Part shown: piece by piece, positions 1 through 10,035 of the stretch
Numbering within the stretch: the first letter of the stretch is position 1
Layout of the letters: every line of letters begins with the position of its first letter
Source of the DNA: Narthecium ossifragum
Lineage: Eukaryota > Streptophyta > Magnoliopsida > Dioscoreales > Nartheciaceae
Length of the DNA stretch: 64,000 nt
Direction: 5' to 3'
NCBI GenBank assembly: GCA_963920575.1
Contig: OY986972.1
Coordinates: 22,926,672-22,990,671 of the forward strand
Translations under genes and position numbers: made by a program
Notes under the pieces: model-generated
Database searches by the model: none
What the model was told of the DNA's origin: nothing
What the model saw: only the letters and a program-made list of their open reading frames with translations

Positions 1-298
1 ACTGGAGCCGGTCATGGAGTGGGAATCGATTTGCACCATTCTATCATACCAATGGTTTAGATCTGTTTAAATTCCATCAAACAGTCCAGACATCGTAATA
101 CTACTGTTGCGAGAATACAAGGAAAGGATAAGTGTCTTTTATAACAGTTGCATGTAATGTGAATGCTTCTTGTAGTGTTACTGTTTATGTGATGCGCTGC
201 CTCATAACTCTGTATATGTTTATCAATTATTTCACATTAAAAGCTTTTTTTTTGTAGCTAAACCTGTTCATGATCTGTGTGACTGTCTCTAGTGAATT
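1..298 (+). repeat. Dispersed repeat, copy 1 (truncated by window edge)
   Basis: This stretch closely matches 6218-6440: both begin with ACTGGAGCCGGTCATGGAG and both lose similarity just after TCTAGTGAA. Copy 1 carries about 65 extra bases after the shared start that copy 2 lacks. No long coding frame is conserved. The fuller copy 2 begins with a GGTGTTTGGTTGG end typical of plant DNA-transposon derivatives, so this is probably a non-autonomous element, but I found no clear inverted terminal repeat. Confidence 0.6.
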
Positions 299-1098
299 AT
301 GATATTGAGGAATAGAGGTCGTATTGTCTCCTTGTTCTAAGGGTCTAAGTGTGGATGTCGATGTCCATGACGTATGTCCCCGTACAAGGGGTGGTGTACG
401 GCGAGAGCTCCGGCGGTGAGTGCAGCGGCGATGCATCGACCCTGGGACCGGGCTCGTGTTGGCCGTCCTTGTTTCGCCGCTTGGGTGAGAGTGACCCTAT
501 GTAAGGGCCCATTCTGGATCGACGAGGTGTGATGCCTCCAGTGACACCTTAGACTTGGGATGAAAGATAATACAGTTGCAGTCTATCCATTCCTTGAGAG
601 TGTCGTAGAGTAGAACCCTATTGGGCTTTATGCTCACCCTACCCGGGCTGCGTTTTGCAGGTGCAGCGCCGCTCCTTCCACTTCAGTAGTCCCAGGCGGA
701 TCAGTTCTTGGAGGCACTTCTACTTCGGGTGGACTTTGAGGTTGTTGGCAGATTGCGGCTTCCATTCAGTATTTTATATTTAATTAATGTAGTTAACTCT
801 TGGAGACTATGGTTTCGTATTTGAGGACAATTGTATAACTTTAAATTTGATATTAATGTGGAATGATGTTTATTTGAATGTTTAAATTGGGTTGTAATAA
901 CGATAGTAGTTGTGAATCTAAATTTCTGCCATCATGATCAAGTATTTAAATTTATCGTGGAATATAGAATTGTACAGATTCATTGTGTATGAATTATAGA
1001 GGAGACTTTGTCAAAATTTTTGCCCCTATTGATGACTTATCAGGTTTAGGTTGCTCACTCCCTGATCTGGATGGATTTTTCTGGGTCGGGGCGTGACA
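299..1098 (+). mobile_element. Ty3/gypsy-like LTR remnant
   Basis: This 800-bp stretch has no convincing ORF. The segment around 630-670 (CACCCTACCCGGGCTGC, then TTTTGCAGGTGCAG) and the terminal GGGTCGGGGCGTGACA resemble the 3' part of plant chromovirus-type gypsy LTRs, which commonly end in GTGACA. It abuts a copia pol fragment with no gag, protease or primer-binding site between them, so the junction is chimeric. The family assignment rests on general resemblance only. Confidence 0.35.
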
Positions 1099-1099
1099 A

Positions 1100-3012
1100 T
1101 GGGATCCAGTGGTGGGAAAGTTGATAAGGAGTCGAGATGTGGTCTTTTCAGAGGACCTACATGTACAAAATGCGGGGAAGTCACAACAAGAGCCTCCGAC
1201 TCCAACAGAGATAGACAATCCCCTATCTTTAGAACTACCCTATGATCATGTTGATGACGGGGGAGAGTACCAGTGTACACCAGGAGAGCATGAGCAGGAA
1301 GAAGCTGAAACTGACGGAGATGAAGATGTAGAGCAACAGAATCAAACAACCCCACCAGTACCACCTGAACGTTAGTTACGTCGCTCTTCCAGAGTTCCAG
1401 TACCATCTACCAAATATCCAGCCTCGCATATACTTTACTGACAGACAGGGGAGAGCCTGAGTGCTATGAAGAAGCTGTCAACAGTAAGAAGAAAGGCGAG
1501 TGGATGAAAGCCATGCAAGAGGAGATGAAATCACTGCATGAGAACACAACATATGAGTTGGTAGAGTTGCCAAAGGGGAGAAAAGCACTGAAGAACAAGT
1601 GGGTGTTTAGACTGAAGGCAGAAGAGAAGTCCAACCAGCCAAGGTACAAAGCTAGATTGGTGGTGAAAGGATTTCAGCGAAGAGTAAGTATTGATTTTGA
1701 AGAAATATTTTCTCATGTTGTTAAAATGTCTTCTATCAGAGTAATTCTTGAGCTAGCTGCTAGTTTGGACTTGGAGATCGAACAACTAGATGTGAAGACT
1801 GCTTTCCTCCATAGGGATTTGGAGGAGGAGATCTACATGGAGCAGCCTGAAGGTTTCAAAGTCAGAGGGAAGGAGAACTTGGTATGCCGATTGAAGAAAA
1901 GTTTGTATGGTCTCAAGCAAGCACCGAGACAATGGTACGGGAAATTTGATTCCTTCATGCTTCAACATGGATACCAAAGGATGACCTCGGATCACTGTGT
2001 CTACAACCAGAGGTTTGATGAATATGATTTTCTCATCCTTCTTCTTTATGTTTATGACATGCTCATTGTTGGAAAGGACAAGAAGAAGATACAGAAGTTG
2101 AAACAGAAAATGAACAAATCCTTTGCTATGAAGGATTTGGGACAGGCTAGGAAGATCTTAGGGATGAAGATCATTCGTGACAGAAGCTTGAAGAAGCTAT
2201 GGATGTCACAGGAGGAGTAAATCGAAAGGGTATTGGGACGCTTTCGAATGACTGATGCAAAGCCTGTCGGAACACCGCTCGTAGCTCATCATAGACTGAG
2301 CAAAGAGCAGAGTCTCAAGGATGATGAAAGCAAGGAGGAGATGAGCCGAATTCCATATGCATCAGTCGTGGGAAGTCTGATGTATGCGATGGTGTGCACG
2401 AGGCCTGATATAGCACACGCTGTTGGAGTTGTTAGCAGATTCATCTCAAATCCAGGACACGAACATTGGGAAGCAACAAAGTGGATATTCAGGTATCTTC
2501 GAGGAAGCTCTAAACTCTGTCTATGCTTTGGAGGTAGACAACCTGTGCTAGATAGCTACACAGATGCCGATATGGTTGGGGATGTAGAAACAAGAAAGTC
2601 GGTGTCAAGTTACTTGATCACATTTGCAGGAGGTGCAGTTGCATGGCAATCGAGACTGCAGAAGTGTGTGGCTTTGTCAATCACATAGGCCGAATTCATT
2701 GCTGCTACATAGGTCTGTAAAGAAATGATCTGGATGAAGAAATTCACTATGGAACTTGGTTTAAAGCAAGATGCCTATACAGTTCACTGTGATAGTCAGA
2801 GTGACATTCACTTGTCAAAGAATTCAAGCTTTCACGCGAGGTCCAAGCATATTGATGTCAGATATCACTGGATTCGTGAAACACTTGAAGAGAAGCAATT
2901 GCAGATCCAGAAAATACATACAGATGAAAATCCGTCAGATATGATGACTAAGCCGCTGCTAAAGGAAAAGCTCCAGTTATGCAGGGAAATAACTGGAATG
3001 GAGTCATCATGA
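1100..3012 (+). pseudogene. Ty1/copia pol remnant (integrase tail, RT, RNase H)
   Basis: The 3' half of a copia polyprotein. Reading starts abruptly at W-D-P (1100), followed by the RSRDVVFSED motif (1127-1156) at the end of integrase. Then come the reverse transcriptase (WVFRLK, KARLVVKGF, QLDVKTAFL, LYGLKQAPRQW) and RNase H (SSFHARSKHIDVRYHWIRE). It is clearly dead. There is an in-frame TAG at 1373 and a frame change between about 1376 and 1450. TAA at 2218, TAG at 2686 and TAG at 2710 all lie in one continuous frame. The catalytic YVDD motif reads Y-V-Y-D (2047-2058), so an active-site aspartate is lost. Gag, protease and most of integrase are missing. Confidence 0.93.
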
Positions 3013-3029
3013 GTCGAGAAGGGGGAGTT

Positions 3030-3796
3030 TGTTGGGGTTCTCTCCTCATGAGGCCTCAACAAACAAACCCAGTTGATCGAAGCAACTGGGTACGGTGAAA
3101 GAAGGAGAAGAAGGAGACAAACAAATGCGCAGGTAGACAAAGGATCGATCCCTTGCTTGGAAAGGATCGATCCTCTCAGTCCGGATCCCATGACAGAGAG
3201 TTGTGTTGGAAAGGATCGATCTTATGCCCTAGAAGGATCGATCCTCTCAGACGTTTTTCCCATGACAGAGAGTTGTGTTGGAAAGGATCGATCCTATGCC
3301 TTATAAGGATCTATCCTCTCAGACGATTTTTCTTATGATAGAGAGCATGGTTTTGGATGATCGATCCTCATCCTCAAGAGGATTGATCATCGCCGGGGCG
3401 GTCAATTCTACGGAATGAAAGGATCGATCATTCCATCTAAGAAGATCAATCCCTTGCGGCATCCGGACTAGAATTAAGGGTCAAGATTAATCCGAATGTG
3501 GGTTAATTAGTGGATATAAATAGGATTGATGTGTAATCCTAATAAAAAGTTCTTGATGACGAAAACCCTAGTGTTAGAAGTCTTGTTCTTATCTAGATGA
3601 AAAACTTTATATTCCTTGATTCATAGTGAAACCCTCCTACTTCGCCCGTGGTTTTTACTCTCGGTATTTGCCGAGTGGTTTTCCATGTAAATTTTGGGGT
3701 TTCTTGTGTGCTTTTTCTTTCTTGTTCTCTTACTTGTGTCCGCCATCCATCGCAAGTGGGTTCTGGGTGATCCAATTCACCTCCAGATTCCCAACA
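3030..3796 (+). repeat. 3' LTR of the copia element, with palindrome array
   Basis: The purine tract AAGGGGGAG just after pol leads into TGTTGGG (3030-3036). The matching inverted end CCCAACA lies at 3790-3796, giving a 767-bp LTR. A TATA box (GATATAAATAGG) sits at 3513-3524. Upstream of it, 3142-3451 holds four perfect GGATCGATCC palindromes (3142, 3164, 3235, 3285) and several one- or two-mismatch copies, arranged partly in a 72-bp repeat with CATGACAGAGAG. No 5' LTR is in the window, so the target duplication cannot be checked. Confidence 0.85.
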
Positions 3797-4049
3797 GCTT
3801 CATTCAATTAAGTTTAAGCCATTCAAAATAGGAATTAACGAGTCAGAAAAGAGATACTTCTCAGAAAGATGCAACAATTTATCTCCAGCACTGAGAGCAT
3901 TTGGAAACGATGCAACAAAAATAAAATAAAATTGCATACTATATATATATATCTCTATGTACTCAACTCACAAAAACCAACCAAAAAAAAACAAATAAGT
4001 CGCTATAAAATGAACTAGTAAACCACCTTGAGATCCTATTTGTGGGGGG
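3797..4049. other. Spacer between copia LTR and F-box gene
   Basis: AT-rich, no coding potential seen. It probably contains the 3' UTR of the F-box gene on the minus strand. A short (TA)n run lies near 3940-3952. Confidence 0.5.
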
Positions 4050-5216
4050 CTAAGAGGCGTTGTCTTTTTCCACAATAGAAAGCATCTTAGGCGAGACAAG
4101 ACTCTCTGTATACAAAAACATAGATTGCTCATTGCATCCATAAGTCAAATCGGTAGTGGTTTCCTTCAAAAGATTATAGCAAATCAAATCCCCACTTCCT
4201 TCCAATCGAACCAGAAAATTTCCATCATGCAAACCCACGACAGTATATGGAAAAAAGTCTTCATCATAGATCCAAGATGGTAGTGGATACACGCTGTATT
4301 TTTTGCTCCATATCTTGTTAGCGTCGTCTTCAAGCTTCCATATTTCCACCAGACCACTCGTATCGCTCATGCTCACCACAGCAAGGTGGGAATTCAACTC
4401 GATAGGACCCAGTAACTCGAAATCGAGCGGAACTGGGCACCCAAAACATACGAACGTTTCTCTCTCCACATCAAACATGATAACATCTCTATCATTATAG
4501 TCATACATACTAGTCCAATGCAGTGCCCCATGCAAGAACACTGGAGGCCTTTGAAATATCAGGTAATCAAACCCGGGAGGAAATTGTTTGATAGATCTCC
4601 ATTCCTCATCAGCGCCTAAAGTAAGGATCTGCCAGTCCACCGTGCGTTTACCTGGATTGCTTAATTGCCTGGCCACCTTGTACTGTCTTGTTATTTTGTA
4701 GTTGCTGCTGAATCCTAGCCCTACTGTCTCCACATATGAAGGAAGAGAATTTTTTGGGAGCATTACATACTCCCGTGTCGTGGGATTCAGCAAATAGGAA
4801 TTTGTCCCTGGCCTCCATCCACAGAGACATATTAAGCCACTGGCAGAGTTCGATGAACAGTAGTCCCCATGCTCAAAATCTGGCATGGTGAGCCGATCAA
4901 AAATTTCACCCTCAAAATCAAGCCTTGAAATCATCGGCGAGTTGATATAAGTTCGACGTCTATTCAGTACTATAATCGACTTATGCACGGCTGCTCTTCT
5001 TCTATGATGCTCATCGGCAAAAGAAGGATCATTAATTGCGGAGTTCCATAACTTACACACGCACCTGAATCTCGCTACGTATTTCGTAGGAAGTCGGAGA
5101 AGTATCTCAACCATGAGATTCCGAGGCAGATATTTAGCATCATATCTAGCTTTCTTTGATTTCCCCATCCTCCGTCTCCTTCTTCTTCTTCGTTTCCTTT
5201 TTGCTGCCTCGGCCAT
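4050..5216 (-). CDS. F-box protein with F-box-associated (FBA) domain
   Basis: Single exon, 388 aa. F-box proteins are substrate receptors of SCF (SKP1-CUL1-F-box) ubiquitin ligases. Residues 29-70 form the F-box (LPRNLMVEILLRLPTK, then RFRCVCKLWNSAI). Residues of about 110-340 fit the F-box-associated beta-propeller-like domain (GLICLCGW, LLNPTTREYVMLP, VFLHGALHW). The first 20 residues are an arginine/lysine run, probably a nuclear or nucleolar signal. I chose the ATG at 5216; the frame stays open upstream only to a TTG. A TATA box lies about 65 bp upstream. The target is unknown. The gene is intact although it lies between transposon remnants and repeat copies. Confidence 0.9.
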   Translation of the reverse strand: MAEAAKRKRRRRRRRRMGKSKKARYDAKYLPRNLMVEILLRLPTKYVARFRCVCKLWNSAINDPSFADEHHRRRAAVHKSIIVLNRRRTYINSPMISRLDFEGEIFDRLTMPDFEHGDYCSSNSASGLICLCGWRPGTNSYLLNPTTREYVMLPKNSLPSYVETVGLGFSSNYKITRQYKVARQLSNPGKRTVDWQILTLGADEEWRSIKQFPPGFDYLIFQRPPVFLHGALHWTSMYDYNDRDVIMFDVERETFVCFGCPVPLDFELLGPIELNSHLAVVSMSDTSGLVEIWKLEDDANKIWSKKYSVYPLPSWIYDEDFFPYTVVGLHDGNFLVRLEGSGDLICYNLLKETTTDLTYGCNEQSMFLYTESLVSPKMLSIVEKDNAS

Positions 5217-5280
5217 GTCCTCCTCCTCCTCTTCTATAAAACAGAGGAATTTGCAGGCCAACAAATCAGAGAATGAGAAG

Positions 5281-5288
5281 TATATATA
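5281..5288 (-). promoter_or_regulatory. TATA box of the F-box gene
   Basis: On the minus strand the sequence reads CTATATATACTT, about 65 bp upstream of the F-box start codon. The position fits a plant core promoter. Confidence 0.5.
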
Positions 5289-6130
5289 GGCATGCAGTAT
5301 AGGAGTTAGGGTTCAGTGTTAGAGGCAGCGATTCTAGGTATATGAAAGTGGATATCATGTCATATTTTTTAGTTCTCATGTTCAAACCTCAAACAATTCC
5401 TTCCTTCTTTTCTTCTTTTCTGTTTTTTTCTCTCTCGTAGAATTGATGAATATTACCACCACAGTCAAAGAAGGGGCTAATCATGGTAAATATGGATCTA
5501 AAAAGAAACAGGGCTATACTAGAACAGTCCGAGCAGGGTCAATCATGCATGCTGGATCTAAAAAGTAATCTTGTTGGATCTAAAACAAAGAGACAATTAC
5601 TGGATATGGGAAGTACCTAGATCTCGAGCTTCAGTAGTGCAGTTTCCAAAGCAAAAACCAGCGGAATCGAGATCTTAGAATACGCTTCCCTGTGGCGTCT
5701 GCCAGATTATATATAGTTATGTATCTTTTAGAGGAGGAAGTAATCCCACCCCGAGCGGGACTCTTTAGATTGGCTTCTAAACCTTCTCAATCTTTCTTAT
5801 ATTAGTTAACCCTCTGACTGATAACCATCTATAATAAAGAAATATATAGGAAGTAGATTTTCTTAATTACTAGGAACAACTATGGCAATTGTCATGAGAG
5901 ATTAGTCTTATCTTTTTGTTGCTTTCAATAATCTGATTGGCTACTGTTAACTTGACACAACTTAGTCAGAAAATCAGTAGCATTGTTACCAAAACCATAG
6001 ACCAAGTATGACAAAGAGTTTTTCTTTTTCTTTTTCTTTTTTATTAGCTGAGCCAAAGCTGGCAAATAATGGATATATCCTTCATAGAAACTTAATATAA
6101 AATTATTTAATCGGGCTTTGTTTTCTAATT
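5289..6130. other. Intergenic, upstream of the F-box gene
   Basis: AT-rich DNA with no coding frame that I can support. It contains a pyrimidine tract (6020-6040) and short repeats of GGATCTAAAA near 5494, 5553 and 5577. No gene seen. Confidence 0.5.
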
Positions 6131-6440
6131 AGGAGGTGTTTGGTTGGTTGGAGCGGGCTGTGGAGTGGTTGGACTGGAGTCACCCCAATCATATTTGGTT
6201 GTTTTGTTGTTCAGTTCACTGGAGCCGGTCATGGAGTGGGAATCGATTTGCACTATTCCATCGGGAATACATGGAAAGGATGGAAACAGTTGTATGTAAT
6301 GTGAATGCTTCTTGTAGTGTTGCTGTTTATGTGATGCGCAGTCTCATTACTCTGTACATGTTTATCAATTATTTCACATTAAAAGCTTCTTTTTTTGTAG
6401 CTAAAACCTGTTCATGATCTGTGTGACTGTGTCTAGTGAA
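6131..6440 (+). repeat. Dispersed repeat, copy 2 (fuller copy)
   Basis: It begins AGGAGGTGTTTGGTTGG and ends at TCTAGTGAA; from 6218 on it matches 1-298. Short frames through it are fortuitous. The GGTGTTTGGTT start is common in plant non-autonomous DNA transposons, but no matching inverted end is visible, so the class is open. Confidence 0.55.
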
Positions 6441-6986
6441 GATATACGTGTCTTGCTAAGAAGCCACAATTGTTAATGAAAACTTACTCAGGATACACAT
6501 AAATAATCTACAATACAAGTTAAAGATCCTCTTGGAGCAAGACTTCACACTCTCTCAAAACAAATACAAGCAACACCTGTTTTACATCAGTGATCTCCAC
6601 AAAGATTTTCAGATCACAGTTTCACATGTCATCCAGAATTCACATAGCAAAATGATATGTTCTACACTGACTAGCTCATAATTTAACTAAGCATCTGAAT
6701 CTTTGAATAAACTTCTCTGAAAATTGATGATCCTCGACAAAACTCAACTAGCAAAAACTAGAAATACAGTGAACTTCTCAATGAATCAGGAAACTGCAGC
6801 AAAACAGATTGTGTGCTATTGATGCTCAACACTCACAACTATTTTAAATGGAAGGAACTGTACGAGCCAAAAGGGCTTCGTCTCCTTGGCCATCAATCCA
6901 TGTTGACACTCCTTTGATCTTCTAACCACAACTCAATAGTGCTTGGAAACTTGACTTTCATCATCTATTGATGATGAAAACTTGCA
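6441..6986. other. 3' flank of the PPR gene
   Basis: No coding frame supported. It probably holds the 3' UTR of the minus-strand PPR gene; the adjacent 80 bp are a duplicate of that gene's last codons. Confidence 0.4.
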
Positions 6987-7066
6987 GATTACTGTGCTAA
7001 TGCTTCTTCTACTTCCTTTCACATCTCAGCACTGCTTGAAAACTTTTCTTTCACCATGTATGGATC
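6987..7066 (-). pseudogene. Duplicated 3' end of the PPR gene
   Basis: About 80 bp repeat the end of the PPR coding sequence (7081-7160) at a period of 94 bp. Read on the minus strand it encodes a degenerate version of the last residues, with VKEKFSS recognisable, the tryptophan codon of the AEMWKEVEE segment changed to a stop, and a stop again at the end. It lies downstream of the intact stop codon, so it does not affect the protein. Confidence 0.7.
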
Positions 7067-7083
7067 ATGAACCGCCTCGTAGA

Positions 7084-8247
7084 CTACTGTGGTAATGCTT
7101 CTTCTACTTCCTTCCACATCTCTGCATTGCTAGAAAACTTCTCTTTCACGATCCCCATGATCTCTCGCGCCTCCTCCAGCTTTGATTCCTTCACCAATCC
7201 ATTCACCAGCATCTTCATCGTCGAAAAGGATGGCACCCAATTCTTCTTCATACAATCCTTGCATACGCCTAGCGCGGTCTCAAAGTCACCACCTTGGCAC
7301 AGATAGTAAACCAATGTGAAGTAAAACTTGCTATCCGGCACGCAGCCCTTTCGCTTCATTTCTTTGTAAAGCCTCTTTGCCTCTTGCAAATTCCCCTCCT
7401 TACAATAAGCAAACATCAAATGATTGTAGGTTAACCAATTTGGTTTCATCCCATGATACATCATCTCTTTGAATAGCTTATTCGCCTCCTCCAATCTCCC
7501 AAGCTTGCACAACCCTTGAATCCGGACATTATAGGTTGTGAGGGTTGGATGGCAATCGTACTTCTTCATCAGCTCCAACACCTTGGGGACATCATCAAAC
7601 TTCTCTTCTCGATACAGTCCGGAGAGCCAATTGGTGAAGGTGGTCATGTTGGGCTTGATCTTTCTCCTGCCCATTTCATCGAGCAACGAGGAGACGGACC
7701 GAGACGAGCCTGATTCAGCAAAGGATTTTATGAGGGTGTTGAAGGTGGTCAAATTGGGTGTGACGCCATGGGCGGCGGGGAGTTCTTGGAAGTACTTGGC
7801 GGCTTCTTGGTGGCGGTTGGAAAGGATGGCGGCGAAAAGTAGGGAGTTGAGGGTGGAGACGGTAGGGTGGGATTTGAAGGCTTGGAGAGCATCGGGGAGG
7901 AGGTTGGATTTAGCTAGGAGGGTGAAGACGTGGGGGTGGGGGAGGAGTGGGAGGAGGAGGGAGCGGAGGGAGGAGGGGTCGGAGGAGAGGTGGGAGGAAG
8001 CGAGGGAGAGGGCGTGGCGGTCGAGAGGGTTGGAGGGGTGGAGGGAGGCGGCGCGGCAGATGGAGAGGATACGGGAGGCGTCCGATTCCGAGCGGAGGAG
8101 GGCGATAGCGGCGTGGGTCTTTTGCTTGGCCGTGAGAGGCGCCGAAGGGTCCGTGGGGTTGAGGATGGAGGAGGGGGAGGCGGTGGCTCCGGTGGAGAAA
8201 TGGCTGCGGAGTAGGTGGTGGCGGAGGTAGCGGAGGAGGGGAGCCAT
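7084..8247 (-). CDS. Pentatricopeptide repeat protein, PPR336-like (mitochondrial)
   Basis: Single exon, 387 aa, P-class PPR protein. Residues 1-30 are rich in Arg, Leu, His and Ser without acidic residues, as in a mitochondrial targeting peptide. From about residue 130 there are seven 35-residue units, for example TTFNTLIKSFAESG (167-180), TTYNVRIQGLCKLGRLEEA (237-255) and LTYNHLMFAYCKEGNLQEA (272-290). There is no E, DYW or SMR domain. Length, repeat number and the ending VEEALPQ resemble the Arabidopsis At1g61870 (PPR336) group, which associates with mitochondrial ribosomes or polysomes. The 5' half is very GC-rich. The ATG at 8247 is the first in frame. Confidence 0.9.
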   Translation of the reverse strand: MAPLLRYLRHHLLRSHFSTGATASPSSILNPTDPSAPLTAKQKTHAAIALLRSESDASRILSICRAASLHPSNPLDRHALSLASSHLSSDPSSLRSLLLPLLPHPHVFTLLAKSNLLPDALQAFKSHPTVSTLNSLLFAAILSNRHQEAAKYFQELPAAHGVTPNLTTFNTLIKSFAESGSSRSVSSLLDEMGRRKIKPNMTTFTNWLSGLYREEKFDDVPKVLELMKKYDCHPTLTTYNVRIQGLCKLGRLEEANKLFKEMMYHGMKPNWLTYNHLMFAYCKEGNLQEAKRLYKEMKRKGCVPDSKFYFTLVYYLCQGGDFETALGVCKDCMKKNWVPSFSTMKMLVNGLVKESKLEEAREIMGIVKEKFSSNAEMWKEVEEALPQ

Positions 8248-8459
8248 GGTTAGGGTTTAGAGTGGGACCGTGAGGAGCAGCGAGGGACAGGGAGTGGGAG
8301 AAGGACTCCAGTGAGTCGGAGTCGGAGTCGGGTTGGGTTCTATGGATCCAAATTAAGATCCGCAGGAATGAAGCCAGAATCCGATACTAAATGCGGCGGA
8401 TCCATAAGATATCGGATTTGGATTCAACTTGGTCCATGCATCAATATGAAAAGAATAAA

Positions 8460-8690
8460 AATTTGGACATGTGGCATGTGTAATGCCACCTATCGGTAGG
8501 CAAGTATCGATTATTTCATCTATCCTATCGGTAGTATAAAAGAATCGGTACTTATCTACCGATTGAATGTATCGGTAGTCCACTTCCGATAGCTTTATCT
8601 ATCCTATCGGTAGCTCACTACTGATGAGATAGATGAAAAAAATCGATATTTTAACTACCGATCATGACATGTGTAATACACATGTCATAT
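8460..8690. repeat. ATCGGTAG-rich inverted-repeat region
   Basis: The motif TATCGGTAG or its complement CTACCGAT recurs at least six times in both orientations. CATCTATCCTATCGGTAG occurs at about 8518 and again near 8594. The region is edged by ACATGTGGCATGTGTAAT (8466) and TGACATGTGTAATACACATG (8666), a partly inverted pair. This looks like a decayed foldback element. The same motif appears in the hairpin at 19007-19095. Confidence 0.5.
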
Positions 8691-10035
8691 CAGCATGTGC
8701 ACAAATCAACACTCATCTGAAAATCAAAACAGAAAAAAAAACAAGAATATTAACATTTTCCGGAAATTAAAGTTAGAATATTTTGTGGTAAAGGACCTCT
8801 ATAGCGTTTGCTGTAATCAAATAGGACAATTGGTTTTAATTGCTGAACATATCCAGATACTCCTAAATAAGTTAGCAAGTTTAAAATTCACTATGTTGCT
8901 TTTTTTGCACCTTTTATCAGAGCAATAAATTGTAAATTAAATCCCCTTTGGAAGTTTGTTTTCGTTGCTTAGAATTTTTCTTAATTAATGGAAAAAGAAG
9001 CAAAACCAGATTTTTCTTATTATGTGATAAAAACCATGATTTCACTCGAGCTTCAAGTTGGGTTCCTCATCTGACATAGAATCCAGTAGACCCAGTAGAC
9101 TTCTCATCATGGTCCAAAACAAGCATAAAAGCAATTGATTGCAGCTTGAAACATAAATAGAGGCGTCTAATCATAGGCCCTTCAAATAATTTGGGGTTTG
9201 GATGTACATAAGCCTCCTTGATATAACTGAATTGCTTCTCGAGAGATCTATGGCTTCAAACTGCCTTCACGAATGCTGGCCAATCCAAGAGGGATGCGGT
9301 CTGAGATATTCAATCATAAGCCTAGCACAACATAGAGATACTTTATTAAGACAATAATCCAATATAGCACACAAAAAATGGAGAAGTGCCAACTGGTTTG
9401 CAAAGATAAAGTTCTACATCACACAGCATTAAACACACATATAGAGATCCCTCCTTGTTAGAGCACACAAATGAAGATTAAAAGAAAAGGGAGATCAACT
9501 CCTACATTTTCATCGACTCGCAAACATAATGGCATGAGACATAGAAAGGGTGAGAAACATGGGGAATAGGGAAGAGAGGTCTTGTAATTATACTAGGAAC
9601 AGGAGAGAAAAAGGATAAACAACAACTGTTTTTCATTTAAATGTAATCATAAGATTTACTCTGAAATTAAGCACCACCAACACTAATTTATTGTCTGAGA
9701 GGAACCACCAAGAGTAGAACAGATACATGGGGAGCCACAAGGAATGTCAGCCCCCCATCAGCATACAACATAAATGGTAGATACCGAAATAATGACAAAA
9801 GTACACAATTATTGCGTGTGAGGACAGCATTTTTTTCTTACAGCCATGTCTAAATTCATATTGAACTTGGACACCATCAGGAACAATCTTCTGACAGTTT
9901 CCTAGACTCGGAAATTTCAGAAGATAAGACAAGAAGATAACCAACGCAAGAAAAGTGAATGCTATCCGAGATAGTAAACTAAACTCTCCCTCATAGGTTT
10001 ATTGGAGAAGCAATAATGAGTGCTTGGATTCACGT
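8691..10035. other. Intergenic, downstream of ARV1
   Basis: No gene that I can support. Part is probably the ARV1 3' UTR (minus strand). Short minus-strand frames near 9040-9260 look mildly coding but lack a recognisable family or splice context. Confidence 0.4.

Noticed and set aside
227..436. 69-codon minus-strand frame with Arg/Thr-rich start
   Set aside because: Spans the edge between the repeat copy and the LTR-like remnant; composition-driven, no domain, no splice context.
3073..3338. Overlapping frames encoding repeated KDRS / CVGKDRSYAL peptides
   Set aside because: Translation of the palindrome array inside the copia LTR, not a protein.
7538..8230. 230-codon plus-strand frame opposite the PPR gene
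   Set aside because: Exact antisense shadow of the GC-rich PPR coding region, Arg/Glu/Gly-rich with no domain.
9747..9944. Minus-strand 65-codon frame considered as the missing last exon of ARV1
   Set aside because: Neither frame nor sequence fits the family end; the true penultimate block (10163-10065) was found and reads through to a stop.
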